Assembly: GCA_903875575.1 (NCBI GenBank)
Contig: CAIQWJ010000026.1
Span: forward strand, 1-64,000
Direction of reading: 5' to 3'
Length of the DNA stretch: 64,000 nucleotides
DNA from: an uncultured Acidobacteriia bacterium
GTDB taxonomy: Bacteria > Acidobacteriota > Terriglobia > Bryobacterales > Bryobacteraceae
Program-made: the position numbers and the translations under genes
Notes under the pieces: model-generated
Told to the model about the DNA's origin: nothing
The model's database searches: none
Seen by the model: the letters and a program-made list of their open reading frames with translations, nothing else
Shown here: piece by piece, positions 46,528 through 55,563 of the stretch
Layout of the letters: each line of letters begins with the position of its first letter
Numbering within the stretch: position 1 is the stretch's first letter

Positions 46528-47796
46528 ATGTTCGGATATCTGGTGCCGCTGGCCATTAGTCTCGGTCTGGCTACCGCAGCTTTCGCCGCGGAACCGGTAA
46601 CCGCCGATAAGATACTCTCCGGCATCGGTGCGGACGTGGCGGCTTCCAGAGGCATCGCCGCCTCTGAAGTGGTGGAGCGCACGAATTTCGATAAAAAGAA
46701 GAAGAACCAGACCTGCGCAGCGCTGCTATCCGCCGGCATCGAAGCGTCGAAAGGTCTTGTCACGTGGCATGACAGGCTACGGCTCAATGTGGCTTCCGAC
46801 CTCAACGGCCAGACATTTTCACTGATCTCGCCGGGCCGCTTCGAACCTGCCGACCCATCCGGCCTCCTGCGCCCGGGGGCCACCTCGAGCGGCGAATACA
46901 GCGTGTTCCTGCAAAACCTGATGAGCGGCGATGCCAACGATTTCCAGCCCGTGGCCATGCAGCAGACTTCGCTCGGGCAACTGGCTGCGGTCGGTTTCAG
47001 CGTGCCCGCATCGAAGAGCCACTGGATGTACGCCGCCGAGGGCAAAGGTGCCGCGCCAATTGCATATAAGGGTTCCTTTCTGGCCAGCCCGGATTCGGGC
47101 GAACTGAAGCGCCTGATCATGGTGGCGGAGAACACTGGCGATGCCTGTCTGCTGCAATACACGCTCGATTACGCACCCGTGAAGGTCGGCGACCGCAATC
47201 TGATACTCCCGCAAAGTTCCGTCATGGAAGGGATCTACACCGACGGCACAGAATCGCGCAGCGAGACTCACTACTCGGGCTGGAACCTGCCGGAAGCGAA
47301 GAAGCCCGCGCCACCGGCACCGAAGACCACGCCCCCGCCCGCCGGATTACGCATCAACGCGAAACTACAGACCGTGATTGACGGCAACACATCTGCAATA
47401 GGCGACGCGGTCACTGCCGTAGTGAAGAGCGACGTCAAAGACAAAACCAGCAGCACGGTTTTGGTGCATGCAGGAGACCGACTGCATGGCCGTATCGCGA
47501 GATTCGAGGAGTATACGCTGCCCTATGAAAAAGTAGGCGCGGTGCGCGAAGGCATTGACCCGAAGTGGCAGGTCGGCATCGTTTTTGAAACTCTGGAGAG
47601 CGGCACGGGTACGCAGGCCATGGAACAAGCCATCTCGCTGACCCCGATTGACGATGGCGATCAGACCGCGCACGATAACCCCACCACTCCCGGCGAACTG
47701 GCGAAACTGCGCCCTGCCGGCGGCGCGTTTTACATCGTTTATAAGAAGACTCTGACGCTCGATCAGAAGTTCGAAACCGACTGGGAAACGCGTTAG
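46528..47796 (+). CDS. secreted hypothetical protein
   Basis: A 422-residue protein with signal peptide MFGYLVPLAISLGLATAAFA. The next part (GIAASEVVERTNFDKKKKNQTC) has a Lys-rich patch; the C-terminal third, after a Pro-rich linker (KPAPPAPKTTPPPAG), is beta-rich (TVLVHAGDRLHGRIARFEEY). I do not recognise a family; such proteins occur in Solibacter-type genomes. The start at 46528 fits the signal peptide; longer frames run over the divergent esterase gene. It precedes thrC by 39 bp on the same strand. Confidence 0.6.
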   Translation: MFGYLVPLAISLGLATAAFAAEPVTADKILSGIGADVAASRGIAASEVVERTNFDKKKKNQTCAALLSAGIEASKGLVTWHDRLRLNVASDLNGQTFSLISPGRFEPADPSGLLRPGATSSGEYSVFLQNLMSGDANDFQPVAMQQTSLGQLAAVGFSVPASKSHWMYAAEGKGAAPIAYKGSFLASPDSGELKRLIMVAENTGDACLLQYTLDYAPVKVGDRNLILPQSSVMEGIYTDGTESRSETHYSGWNLPEAKKPAPPAPKTTPPPAGLRINAKLQTVIDGNTSAIGDAVTAVVKSDVKDKTSSTVLVHAGDRLHGRIARFEEYTLPYEKVGAVREGIDPKWQVGIVFETLESGTGTQAMEQAISLTPIDDGDQTAHDNPTTPGELAKLRPAGGAFYIVYKKTLTLDQKFETDWETR

Positions 47797-47811
47797 GCCG
47801 GCATTGCAGGG

Positions 47812-47830
47812 CTACCAGTTAAACTGGTAG
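47812..47830. promoter_or_regulatory. perfect inverted repeat before thrC
   Basis: CTACCAGTTAAACTGGTAG, two 9-bp arms around one base, 5 nt before the thrC start. As RNA it would fold to an 8-bp stem with a 3-nt loop and would cover the only possible ribosome site (GGTAG). It could be an operator or a hairpin that limits translation. No U-run follows, so it is not a normal terminator. Confidence 0.5.
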
Positions 47831-47835
47831 TTCCC

Positions 47836-49128
47836 ATGCAATCCTGCCTCACCTGCTTTGAGCCCGCTTGTCGTGCGCAATTCGACATCAACGAAGTCAT
47901 CTACAACTGCCCGAAATGCGGCGGCCTCCTGGAAGCGCAGTACGATACTTCCGGCATCGACGCCCCGGCGCTGAAGCGCACATGGCGCGAACGCCGCATG
48001 TCTAACGCCCCGCTGGAACAGAGCGGCGTCTGGCGCTATCGCGAACTGTTCCCGTTCCTCGACGACTATTCCCACGTGGTGACTCTGCGTGAAGGCAATA
48101 CGCCGCTGCTGCAATCCACGCGCGCAGCAGCATACGGCGGCCTCGCCAATATCACTTTCAAGCACCAGGGCTTCAACCCCACCGGCTCGTTCAAGGACAA
48201 CGGCATGACGGCCGGCGTGGCCCAGGCGCGGCGGCTCGGCATGAAACGCGTGGCCTGCGTTTCCACCGGTAACACTTCGGCATCCATGGCGGCCTATGCC
48301 AGCGCCGGCGGTCTGGATCCGCTCATCTTCATCCCGAACGGCAACATCTCTTACGGCAAGCTCGCGCAGGCGCTGGAATACGGCGCGAAGACCTTTCAGG
48401 TGGACGCCAACTTCGACCAGATCCTCGCGCTGGTGCGCGTGCTCACCGAACGGCTTGGCATTTACCTGCTGAATTCCATCAACCCATTCCGCATCGAAGG
48501 CCAGAAATCCATAGTCATCGAAATGATGGACCAGCGCGATTGGAAAGTGCCGGACTGGATCGTGCTGCCGGGTGGCAATCTCGGCAACGTCTCGGCGTTC
48601 GGCAAAGGCCTGCGCGAATTGCACTCGCTGGGTTTCATCGATAAACTGCCGCGTCTCGCCGTGATTCAGGCCGCGGGCGCGTCGCCGTTTTACGAATACA
48701 TGCGCGACAAGGGACAGAAACCTTTTGCTGCGCAGGGGCATCCGGAGACTCTCGCCACCGCCATCAAGATTGGCGACCCTGTCAGCTGGCCCAAGGCGCA
48801 ACTGGAAATCGAAACCTCGAATGGCGTGGTGGAAAGCGTCACCGAGCAGGAAATTGCCGATGCGAAGGCCGTCATCGGACACAGCGGCATCGGCTGCGAA
48901 CCGGCTTCAGCCGCGACGCTCGCGGGTATCCGCAAACTCAAACTGGATCGCGATGCCGACGTAGTCGCCGTACTCACAGGCAACGTGCTCAAGGACCCGG
49001 ATTACATCTATCGCTATCACACGGGCGAACTGAAGGCGCCAGATGGCTCAACCATCACACCGACGTTTGGCAATGCGCCCATCGTGGTTCCGAACGACGC
49101 AGAGAAAATTACCGCGCTGCTGGCGTAA
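47836..49128 (+). CDS. thrC: threonine synthase
   Basis: A 430-residue PLP enzyme that turns O-phosphohomoserine into threonine. The N-terminus has two CxxC pairs (SCLTC; YNCPKCGG) that look like a zinc-ribbon part seen in many bacterial threonine synthases. PLP Lys120 is in NPTGSFKDNGMT, and the phosphate-binding STGNTSASMAAYAS follows. The C-terminal half (DPVSWPKAQLEIETSNG, GHSGIGCEPASAATLAG) is complete. Start at ATG 47836, directly after a perfect inverted repeat that may control translation. No other threonine genes are in the window. Confidence 0.95.
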   Translation: MQSCLTCFEPACRAQFDINEVIYNCPKCGGLLEAQYDTSGIDAPALKRTWRERRMSNAPLEQSGVWRYRELFPFLDDYSHVVTLREGNTPLLQSTRAAAYGGLANITFKHQGFNPTGSFKDNGMTAGVAQARRLGMKRVACVSTGNTSASMAAYASAGGLDPLIFIPNGNISYGKLAQALEYGAKTFQVDANFDQILALVRVLTERLGIYLLNSINPFRIEGQKSIVIEMMDQRDWKVPDWIVLPGGNLGNVSAFGKGLRELHSLGFIDKLPRLAVIQAAGASPFYEYMRDKGQKPFAAQGHPETLATAIKIGDPVSWPKAQLEIETSNGVVESVTEQEIADAKAVIGHSGIGCEPASAATLAGIRKLKLDRDADVVAVLTGNVLKDPDYIYRYHTGELKAPDGSTITPTFGNAPIVVPNDAEKITALLA

Positions 49129-49299
49129 CCGGCACGTAGTCGACGCGCTCATGTCGCTGACGGTTATCGTCGGTTCCGTCCCTGCATCTGCATGTTTAGG
49201 CGTACTCGGCTCGCAGGCCGCCGCTGGGGCGCGGCATCTGCTGTTTGAAGGCAAGCTGTTGCTCGGAACGGCGGGCTTCGTCGGCGCCGGCTGGCTGGT

Positions 49300-50217
49300 C
49301 TACCGTCGCAACGCGGCGGTCAGCTCTTCAAACGTCATCAGCCCGGGGTGATAAACCGTGACGTTGCCTGCGGCGTTGAGCAACACCATCGTTGGCGTGG
49401 TGCTCACGCCATAGCGCAGGAAGTTTGCCTCGCTGAGCGGAGTCTCCACTTTGCCCAGACCGGAATAATACTGCGCAAAAATCCTGGCGATATACGGAGT
49501 CTCCAGCGCGAGTGGCGCGTCCTCCCCGCCACCGATATAACCATAATGCTGCGTGGGCGCGATCACTTCCAGGTCTTTGTGAGCAGCCTGAATTTTCTGA
49601 ACGATGGCGATTTCCTGCTTACAATCCGAGCACCAGTGCGCCCAGAAAAACAGCAGCACCGGATGCCCCGTATGGGCGCTCAGCGGCCGGGGGTGCGGCC
49701 CCGCAATACCCTGCGTGACTTCGAGTGGCGGCGCGGGCTTACCCTCCAGCGACAGCAGGTTGATGTTCTTCTCAATGCGCATCCCGATGGACGTGGCACG
49801 ATATTTTGCCAGTTCCGCGCGCAGGAAACCAACCGCCTGATCGAGTTGCCCCTGCGCCGCCAGCGCCTGCCCGGTAACTTCAATCGACGCGCCCAGCGCG
49901 AGCGGTAGACTGGGCTCCACATCGAGCTTCCGTTTCGCCAGTTGCTTCAGGCAAAGCTCGCGCACCTCGGCCGCATTCTCCAGCGCCGCTTTGTAGTTCT
50001 TCGCAGCGAGTTGGCCGCGGCCAAGCCAGGAATCGGCCTCAATATAGGGGGCGTCGGTGCCGTGCTGCGCGCGGTATTGAGCCAGAATTTTTCCCGCCGT
50101 GACAAAGTCGCCCGCCTTCGCAGGTGCGGCAACTTCCGCGGCAATTACCGAGGCGGCGCGCGCCGGACTGAGTCCGAGCGCGGCCAACCCCGCCACAACT
50201 AAAAACAACTTACGCAT
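49300..50217 (-). CDS. secreted thioredoxin/TlpA-like protein
   Basis: A 305-residue protein with signal peptide [21 protein letters not shown]. The first half is helical, with a TPR-like flavour ([39 protein letters not shown]). The second half is a thioredoxin fold with redox motif [11 protein letters not shown] (CxxC) and the cis-Pro loop [10 protein letters not shown]. It likely acts in periplasmic thiol exchange. The ATG at 50217 overlaps the tkt stop by 8 bp, so it is read after transketolase. The ORF could be longer upstream but the signal peptide supports this start. Confidence 0.85.
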   Translation of the reverse strand: MRKLFLVVAGLAALGLSPARAASVIAAEVAAPAKAGDFVTAGKILAQYRAQHGTDAPYIEADSWLGRGQLAAKNYKAALENAAEVRELCLKQLAKRKLDVEPSLPLALGASIEVTGQALAAQGQLDQAVGFLRAELAKYRATSIGMRIEKNINLLSLEGKPAPPLEVTQGIAGPHPRPLSAHTGHPVLLFFWAHWCSDCKQEIAIVQKIQAAHKDLEVIAPTQHYGYIGGGEDAPLALETPYIARIFAQYYSGLGKVETPLSEANFLRYGVSTTPTMVLLNAAGNVTVYHPGLMTFEELTAALRR

Positions 50218-52330
50218 GGTGCATGGGTGCGACAACAGCGAACTCCAGATCCGCGTTCGCTTCCTTCTCCGCTTCCTCATTACGGCCCAGCACGCGCAGC
50301 GCCGCCGCCGTCACGTTCTCCGCGCGGAAGCCAAGTCGCTTCATGATCTCGTCACCCGGCGCCGAAGCACCGTAACGGTTCAGCCCGATCATCGCGCCAT
50401 CCGTACCGGCCCAGCGATCCCAACCAAACGTGGTGCCGGCTTCCACCGTGACCCGCGCGCGAATCGCTTTCGGCAGCACGCTCTCGCGATAAGCCGTGTC
50501 CTGCGCTTCAAACAGATTCATCGAGGCCATGCTGACCACGCGCGCCTTCACGCCGTACGTCTTCAGCTTCGCCTGTGCCGCAACGCAAAGCTGAACTTCA
50601 GAACCCGTACCGATCAGGATCACATCGGGCGAACCCTCAGAATCCGCCAGCACATAAGCGCCATTCGCAACCCCGCCCGCCTTCGCACTGCTTCGGTCGA
50701 GATGCGGCAGATTCTGTCGGCTTAGCGCAAAGAGCGTGGGTCCGTTGTGCTGCACCGCGAAAGACCACGCCTCGGCGGTTTCCGTGGCATCCGCCGGACG
50801 AATCACCGTCAGGCCGGGAATCGACCGCAGCCCCGCCAGTTGCTCCACCGGCTCATGCGTAGGGCCGTCTTCGCCCACCCCGATACTGTCATGCGTAAAC
50901 ACCCAGAAGGTCTTCAACTGACTCAGCGCGGCCAGCCGAATGGACGGCTTCACGTAGTCGGAAAACACCATGAAGGTCGCGGCAAATGGCAGAATGCCGC
51001 CGTGCGCCGCCATACCGTTGACCGCCGCGCCCATGGCGTGTTCGCGCACGCCGAAGGCAACATTGCGTCCGCCATACCCCCACACACCACCCACTGCGCC
51101 CATGTTCGAGGCACCTTCCACAACCGGCTGGAAATCGCCTTCGCCCTTGAGCGCAGTGTTCGTGGAGGGGTTCAGATCGGCCGAGCCGCCCATGATGTTA
51201 TGGATGCGCTTCGCCAGCGCGTTGAGCACTTCCCCGCCCGCCACGCGTGTTGCCATGGCTTTGTCCGCCGGAGTCCACTTCGGCAGATCGGCCGCCCAGT
51301 CTTCGGGCAACTTACCGGAGAAGAAGAGTTCGAATTCCGCCGCTTCAGCCGGAAACGCCGCGCGATAAGCTTCAAACCGCGTCTTCCACTCTGCCTCTGC
51401 CGCAGCACCCGCGGGAACCGCCTCACGGAAGTGCGCCACGGATTCCTCCGGCAGGAAGAACTTCTCTGTCGACGGCCAGCCGAGATTCTTCTTCGTCGCC
51501 AGCAATTCATCTTCACCGAGCGGACTGCCGTGCGAAGAGAAATTGTCGTGTTTCCTGGGACTGCCGAAACCGATGTGCGTTTTCACCAGAATGAGCGAAG
51601 GACGCGACGTCTCCGCTTTGGCCTGTTCAATCGCCGCGGCGACCGCCGCTGTGTCATTGCCATCTTCCACGGCGATCGTCTGCCAGCCGTAGCCTTCGAA
51701 CCGCTTCGCCACATCTTCGGTAAAACAAAGATCGGTGCCACCGGCGAGCGTAATGCGATTGTGGTCGTACAGATAAATCAGCTTTCCCAACTGCAGATGC
51801 CCGGCGAGCGACGCCGCTTCCTGCGTGATGCCTTCCATCAGATCGCCATCGCCGCAGATTGCATATGTATGGTGATCCACAACGGTGTGGCCCGGCTTGT
51901 TGAACTTCGCCGCCAGCCAGGCTTCGGCAATCGCCATGCCCACGCCGTTGCTGAAACCCTGGCCCAGCGGACCGGTCGCCACTTCCACGCCAGCGGTGTG
52001 CCCGCGCTCCGGATGCCCGGGCGTCTTGCTGCCCCACTGCCGAAAGCGCTTGATTTCATCGAGCGAAAGATCGTAGCCCGTCAGGTGCAGCAGGCTGTAA
52101 AGGAGCATGGAGCCGTGTCCGGCGGAGAGCACGAAGCGGTCGCGGTCCACCCAGGCGGGGTCCTGCGGATTGTGCTTCAGGTACTTCGTCCAGAGCGTGT
52201 AGGCCATGGCGGCCGCGCCCATGGGCATGCCGGGGTGGCCGGAATTCGCCTGCTGGATGGCGTCGGCCGACAGAATTCTGATCGTGTTGATACACAGGTT
52301 TTCGAGCGCTTGGGGGTCAGTGGTTGACAT
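50210..52330 (-). CDS. tkt: transketolase
   Basis: A 706-residue thiamine-diphosphate enzyme of the pentose phosphate pathway that moves two-carbon units between sugar phosphates. Key parts: [19 protein letters not shown] (N-terminal donor site), TTGPLGQG-like [33 protein letters not shown] (ThDP-metal GDG), the pyrimidine part with [20 protein letters not shown] and [12 protein letters not shown], and a C-terminal [14 protein letters not shown]. Length and order are normal. A thioredoxin-like gene overlaps the stop by 8 bp. Confidence 0.97.
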   Translation of the reverse strand: MSTTDPQALENLCINTIRILSADAIQQANSGHPGMPMGAAAMAYTLWTKYLKHNPQDPAWVDRDRFVLSAGHGSMLLYSLLHLTGYDLSLDEIKRFRQWGSKTPGHPERGHTAGVEVATGPLGQGFSNGVGMAIAEAWLAAKFNKPGHTVVDHHTYAICGDGDLMEGITQEAASLAGHLQLGKLIYLYDHNRITLAGGTDLCFTEDVAKRFEGYGWQTIAVEDGNDTAAVAAAIEQAKAETSRPSLILVKTHIGFGSPRKHDNFSSHGSPLGEDELLATKKNLGWPSTEKFFLPEESVAHFREAVPAGAAAEAEWKTRFEAYRAAFPAEAAEFELFFSGKLPEDWAADLPKWTPADKAMATRVAGGEVLNALAKRIHNIMGGSADLNPSTNTALKGEGDFQPVVEGASNMGAVGGVWGYGGRNVAFGVREHAMGAAVNGMAAHGGILPFAATFMVFSDYVKPSIRLAALSQLKTFWVFTHDSIGVGEDGPTHEPVEQLAGLRSIPGLTVIRPADATETAEAWSFAVQHNGPTLFALSRQNLPHLDRSSAKAGGVANGAYVLADSEGSPDVILIGTGSEVQLCVAAQAKLKTYGVKARVVSMASMNLFEAQDTAYRESVLPKAIRARVTVEAGTTFGWDRWAGTDGAMIGLNRYGASAPGDEIMKRLGFRAENVTAAALRVLGRNEEAEKEANADLEFAVVAPMHHA

Positions 52331-52343
52331 TTGGGGTGCAGTT

Positions 52344-52820
52344 CTAGTTTACATTTCCGGTTACCACGGTTGGCTCGTGATGCACCGGGAAATTGACGCT
52401 TCGGGCGATGAAGCAGAGTTTCGCCGCTTCTTCGTGTAGCTCCATGGCACGCCTGGCGTCGGATTCCGGCGTGATCGTCACGCGTGGACGCAGCGTGACT
52501 TCGGTAAAGCGGGCCGAGATTTCGTCTTCGGGCATAGTGCCGGTCGCGTCATCTTCATAAGCCGTCACTACGATCTGATTCACAGCGCAGAGGTGCAGAT
52601 AACTCAGCAGATGACACGACGAAAGGCTCGCAACAAGCAGATCTTCCGGGTTGTAGCGCGAGGCGTCGCCGCGGAAGTGCGGATCGGAGGAAAGCGCCAG
52701 GCCTACTGCTTTGAGTGGCGAGGAGACATCGTGATCGCGACCGTAGGCACGGTAATCGGACGTCCCCGTGCCGTGGTTTCCCGTCCAGTTCAGATGGATT
52801 GTATATTCGTGCTTCTTCAT
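52344..52820 (-). CDS. OsmC/Ohr-family peroxide-detoxifying protein
   Basis: A 158-residue cytoplasmic protein of the OsmC family, thiol-dependent reductases of organic peroxides. Two conserved Cys are present: Cys69 ([16 protein letters not shown]) and Cys136 ([16 protein letters not shown]). The ATG at 52820 ([15 protein letters not shown]) starts the fold; longer upstream reading is not needed. It is the first gene before tkt on the minus strand (13-bp gap) and divergent from the Mrp gene. Confidence 0.9.
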   Translation of the reverse strand: MKKHEYTIHLNWTGNHGTGTSDYRAYGRDHDVSSPLKAVGLALSSDPHFRGDASRYNPEDLLVASLSSCHLLSYLHLCAVNQIVVTAYEDDATGTMPEDEISARFTEVTLRPRVTITPESDARRAMELHEEAAKLCFIARSVNFPVHHEPTVVTGNVN

Positions 52821-52852
52821 TATTAAGGCCGATCCCCACTGAGAGAAAAGAG

Positions 52853-52880
52853 AGCTGAAAGCTGATAGCTGACAGCTGAA
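52853..52880. repeat. AGCTGAN heptamer tandem repeat, four copies
   Basis: Four consecutive 7-bp units AGCTGAA, AGCTGAT, AGCTGAC, AGCTGAA in the gap between the divergent OsmC and Mrp genes. The phase is exact, and the array may affect promoter spacing on both sides. Confidence 0.65.
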
Positions 52881-52897
52881 CGCTAATATGAGAGTAC

Positions 52898-53728
52898 ATG
52901 AGTCCCGGACAACAGGCGCAGCCGAAGCTGCCCATCGCAGGCGTGAAGAATCTGATTGCAGTCGGTAGTGGAAAGGGCGGAGTCGGTAAGACCACCGTTT
53001 CGGTGAATCTGGCGATCGCGCTGGCTCACCTCGGTTACAAGACCGGCTTGCTTGATGCCGACGTTTACGGTCCCAACGTTCCGCTGATGATGGGCACCAA
53101 CTCAACGCCGACTGCGGCGGGCGAGCGCATCCAGCCGCTGGAGAATTACGGCGTGAAGCTGATGTCGATGGGCTTTCTGAACCCCGGCGACAAGCCGCTG
53201 GTCTGGCGCGGACCCATGCTGCACAGCGTGATCCAGCAATTCCTGCGCGGCGTCGATTGGGGCGATCTCGATTACCTCATCATCGATCTGCCTCCCGGCA
53301 CGGGCGACGTGCAGTTGTCGCTGATCCAGACTGCGCCGGTGACCGGAGCCATTGTGGTGACCACGCCTTCGGCGGTGTCGCTCGAGGACGCGCGCAAAGC
53401 GATCCTCATGTTCCAGCAGGTGAAGGTGCCGGTCCTGGGCATTGTGGAGAACATGAGTTATCTGCAATGCCCGCATTGCGATGAGCGGATCGACGTGTTC
53501 AGCAACGGCGGCGGCAAGCGGACGGCCGATGCGATGAGCGTGGATTTCCTGGGCGCATTACCACTGGATCCAAAGGTGCGGATCGGCGGCGATACCGGGC
53601 ACCCGGTGGCCACGGCGGGGCCGGAAGACAAGGTCGGCGGAATTTATTACGAGTTGGCGAAGACCGTGATGGAGCGCGCGAAAGTGGCAGCTGCGGTGAC
53701 CGGGCCGACGATGACCGTTAGCGATTAA
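52898..53728 (+). CDS. apbC: Mrp/NBP35-type iron-sulfur carrier ATPase
   Basis: A 276-residue P-loop ATPase that carries or inserts Fe-S clusters. The deviant Walker A is GSGKGGVGKTT (about 23-33), followed by LLDADVYGPNVPLMMG, a Walker B-like DYLIIDLPPGTGD, and the cluster-binding CxxC motif QCPHC near residue 190. The N-terminal MIP18-like domain of many bacterial Mrp proteins is missing, so it is the short form. The upstream gap holds a four-copy heptamer repeat. Confidence 0.93.
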   Translation: MSPGQQAQPKLPIAGVKNLIAVGSGKGGVGKTTVSVNLAIALAHLGYKTGLLDADVYGPNVPLMMGTNSTPTAAGERIQPLENYGVKLMSMGFLNPGDKPLVWRGPMLHSVIQQFLRGVDWGDLDYLIIDLPPGTGDVQLSLIQTAPVTGAIVVTTPSAVSLEDARKAILMFQQVKVPVLGIVENMSYLQCPHCDERIDVFSNGGGKRTADAMSVDFLGALPLDPKVRIGGDTGHPVATAGPEDKVGGIYYELAKTVMERAKVAAAVTGPTMTVSD

Positions 53729-53774
53729 GAATACCTGATATACGCGGTAAACTGTCCTTCGGAGCATCCTGTTT

Positions 53775-54005
53775 ATGCGTCCGGATCGACTCAGTCGCAT
53801 TACTTTCGACCCAGGCCAATGCGGCGGACGCCCCTGCATCCGCGGGATGCGCATCCGCGTAACTGATGTTGTGCAGCTTCTGAGTTCTGGCGCAGGCTTT
53901 GAGGAAATCCTCGAAGACTATCCGTGTCTGGAACGCGAGGATATTCTGGCAGCGATTGACTACGCTGCCCATCATGCGGATCACTCCGTCCTGCAGTCTG
54001 CGTGA
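53775..54005 (+). CDS. DUF433 antitoxin-like protein
   Basis: A 76-residue DUF433 protein (ITFDPGQCGGRPCIRGMRIRVTDVVQLL, then SGAGFEEILEDYPCLEREDILAAIDYAAHH). DUF433 proteins carry a winged-helix-like fold and usually are antitoxins with a DUF5615 PIN-like toxin gene directly after. Here the next bases read GTGA over the stop and encode only 12 residues resembling the toxin start, so the toxin seems lost. The Mrp gene lies 46 bp upstream on the same strand. Confidence 0.8.
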   Translation: MRPDRLSRITFDPGQCGGRPCIRGMRIRVTDVVQLLSSGAGFEEILEDYPCLEREDILAAIDYAAHHADHSVLQSA

Positions 54006-54099
54006 GGTTTCTTAGCGGCCCAGGCGTTTCTCCGCGCTAATTCCAGGGCTCGCCGCGACAAATCGGGATTCGTGGCGAAATCCGCTGTATCCTGAGTAC

Positions 54100-54330
54100 A
54101 TGGATTGGCGGGATCGCATCGAGATTGACCTGGTCGTACTGGTCGGGAAGCCGGTTGCGCGGGGAACACGACTGGCCGTGGAACTGATCCTCGAACTCCT
54201 GGCCGCCGGACAGACCGAAAGTGAACTGCTATACAGCTATCCTCGCCTGACGCGTGATGATTTGCTCGCATGCCTCGCGTATGCCAGTCACCTTGCACAC
54301 GAGTTCCGGTTTTCTCCGCTCCCGGCCTGA
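54100..54330 (+). CDS. DUF433 antitoxin-like protein
   Basis: A second 76-residue DUF433 member (LVVLVGKPVARGTRLAVELILELLAAG, then ESELLYSYPRLTRDDLLACLAYASHLA). It lies 94 bp after the first DUF433 gene but is only distantly similar, so this is not a recent duplication. No toxin gene follows; instead a hairpin that looks like a terminator lies directly after the stop. Start at the ATG at 54100. Confidence 0.78.
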   Translation: MDWRDRIEIDLVVLVGKPVARGTRLAVELILELLAAGQTESELLYSYPRLTRDDLLACLAYASHLAHEFRFSPLPA

Positions 54331-54331
54331 C

Positions 54332-54354
54332 ACCCCGCATACATGCTGCGGGGT
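54332..54354 (+). terminator. candidate intrinsic terminator
   Basis: An 8-bp perfect stem ACCCCGCA / TGCGGGGT (54332-54339 and 54347-54354) with a 7-nt loop, followed by a T-containing run (TTATCCTT). It lies 2 bp after the second DUF433 gene and probably ends its transcript. A possible start for the next gene (54343) lies in the loop, which supports the later start at 54370. Confidence 0.55.
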
Positions 54355-54369
54355 TTATCCTTGATACAG

Positions 54370-55548
54370 ATGAAGTTTTCTCTGCTCACTCTGGTCGCCG
54401 CCGCCATTTGCTGCCTCGGAAGCACTCCACCTGCTGCGCACCAAATCGTCACCACGATTCGCGTGCCCAACGGTGGAATTCAGCCCCAAGTCGTCGAGCA
54501 AGACGGCATCCTCCACATGGTCTACTTCTCCGGCACCCCGGAAAATGGCAATCTTTTTTACGTGCGTTCGAAGGACTACGGCAAAACCTTCACCAAACCG
54601 ATTTCCGTAAGCAACCACGAAAACAGCGCCATCGCGGTCGGCAACATTCGCGGCGCGCAACTGGCCATCGGACGCAACGGCCGGGTCCACGTGGCGTGGA
54701 ACGGCACCTACGAAATCGAACGGGCCGACGTCCCCGAACATTTCATGAAGCTGCCGATGCTGTACGCGCGACTCAATGACGCGGGTACGGCATTCGAGAC
54801 GGAAAAGAACGTCATCCACTCCGCCTATGGCATTGATGGCGGCGGTTCCCTGGCGGCCGATGGTCAGGGCAATGTCTATGTCTTCTGGCACGCACCGATT
54901 CCTGGCAAACGCGGCGAAGAGAACCGTCGCGTCTGGATGGCGAAATCCACCGACAATGGCAAGACCTTCGCGGCGGAAACCATGGCGTACACGCCGCCAG
55001 TCGGCACCTGCGGCTGTTGCGGCCTGCGAGCCTTCGCGGACCGCGCGGGCAATGTATACGCGATCTTCCGCTCGGCTACCGAGATGGTCCATCGTGACAT
55101 GTATCTGATGACCTCCACGGACCACGGGCGCACGTTCTCCGGCGAAAGCATCTCGAAGTGGAATATCGGTATCTGCGTCATGAGTTCCGAAGCCATGGCA
55201 CAAACCACGGATGGCATCGTAACTGCATGGGAAACCGAGAAGCAGGTTTGGTTTGGCCGTGTGAAAGCCGGCACGGGCCAGATCACAACACCGGTAGCAG
55301 TTCCGGGTCCGGCGAATAACCAGAAGTATCCGGCGCTGGCAGTGAACAATCGCAATGAAACTCTTCTCGCATGGACGGAAGGTATGGCATGGAAGAAGGG
55401 CGGCTCTGTCGCCTGGCAGGTTTATGGCGCGGACGGCCGCCCGATCACGGATGCCGGAACCGGCACCAACCACGCGTATGGCGTGCCCGTCTGGAGTCTG
55501 GTCGCAGCTTTCGCCCGTCCCGATGGCGGATTTGTCGTCGTCTACTAA
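54370..55548 (+). CDS. exported sialidase-like beta-propeller protein
   Basis: A 392-residue protein with signal peptide MKFSLLTLVAAAICCLG. Asp-box motifs S-x-D-x-G-x-T-F occur at least three times (SKDYGKTF, STDNGKTF, STDHGRTF), as in sialidase and BNR-repeat propellers. A Cys-rich patch GTCGCCGLR is unusual and may bind metal or form a disulfide. No catalytic sialidase set is clearly visible, so the function could be binding. The start at 54370 begins the signal peptide. A metal-transport ATPase gene starts 15 bp later on the same strand. Confidence 0.75.
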   Translation: MKFSLLTLVAAAICCLGSTPPAAHQIVTTIRVPNGGIQPQVVEQDGILHMVYFSGTPENGNLFYVRSKDYGKTFTKPISVSNHENSAIAVGNIRGAQLAIGRNGRVHVAWNGTYEIERADVPEHFMKLPMLYARLNDAGTAFETEKNVIHSAYGIDGGGSLAADGQGNVYVFWHAPIPGKRGEENRRVWMAKSTDNGKTFAAETMAYTPPVGTCGCCGLRAFADRAGNVYAIFRSATEMVHRDMYLMTSTDHGRTFSGESISKWNIGICVMSSEAMAQTTDGIVTAWETEKQVWFGRVKAGTGQITTPVAVPGPANNQKYPALAVNNRNETLLAWTEGMAWKKGGSVAWQVYGADGRPITDAGTGTNHAYGVPVWSLVAAFARPDGGFVVVY

Positions 55549-55563
55549 CGGAGTTGGAATCCG

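Noticed and set aside
46434-47162. N-terminal extension of the tandem esterase
   Set aside because: It would run antisense through the coding part of the secreted hypothetical gene; the signal peptide at 46433 is a better start.
49151-49351. 66-codon open frame after thrC
   Set aside because: No ribosome site, no family, and it overlaps the end of the thioredoxin-like gene.
54343-54369. Earlier ATG for the sialidase-like gene
   Set aside because: It lies in the loop of a likely terminator, and the signal peptide starts at 54370.
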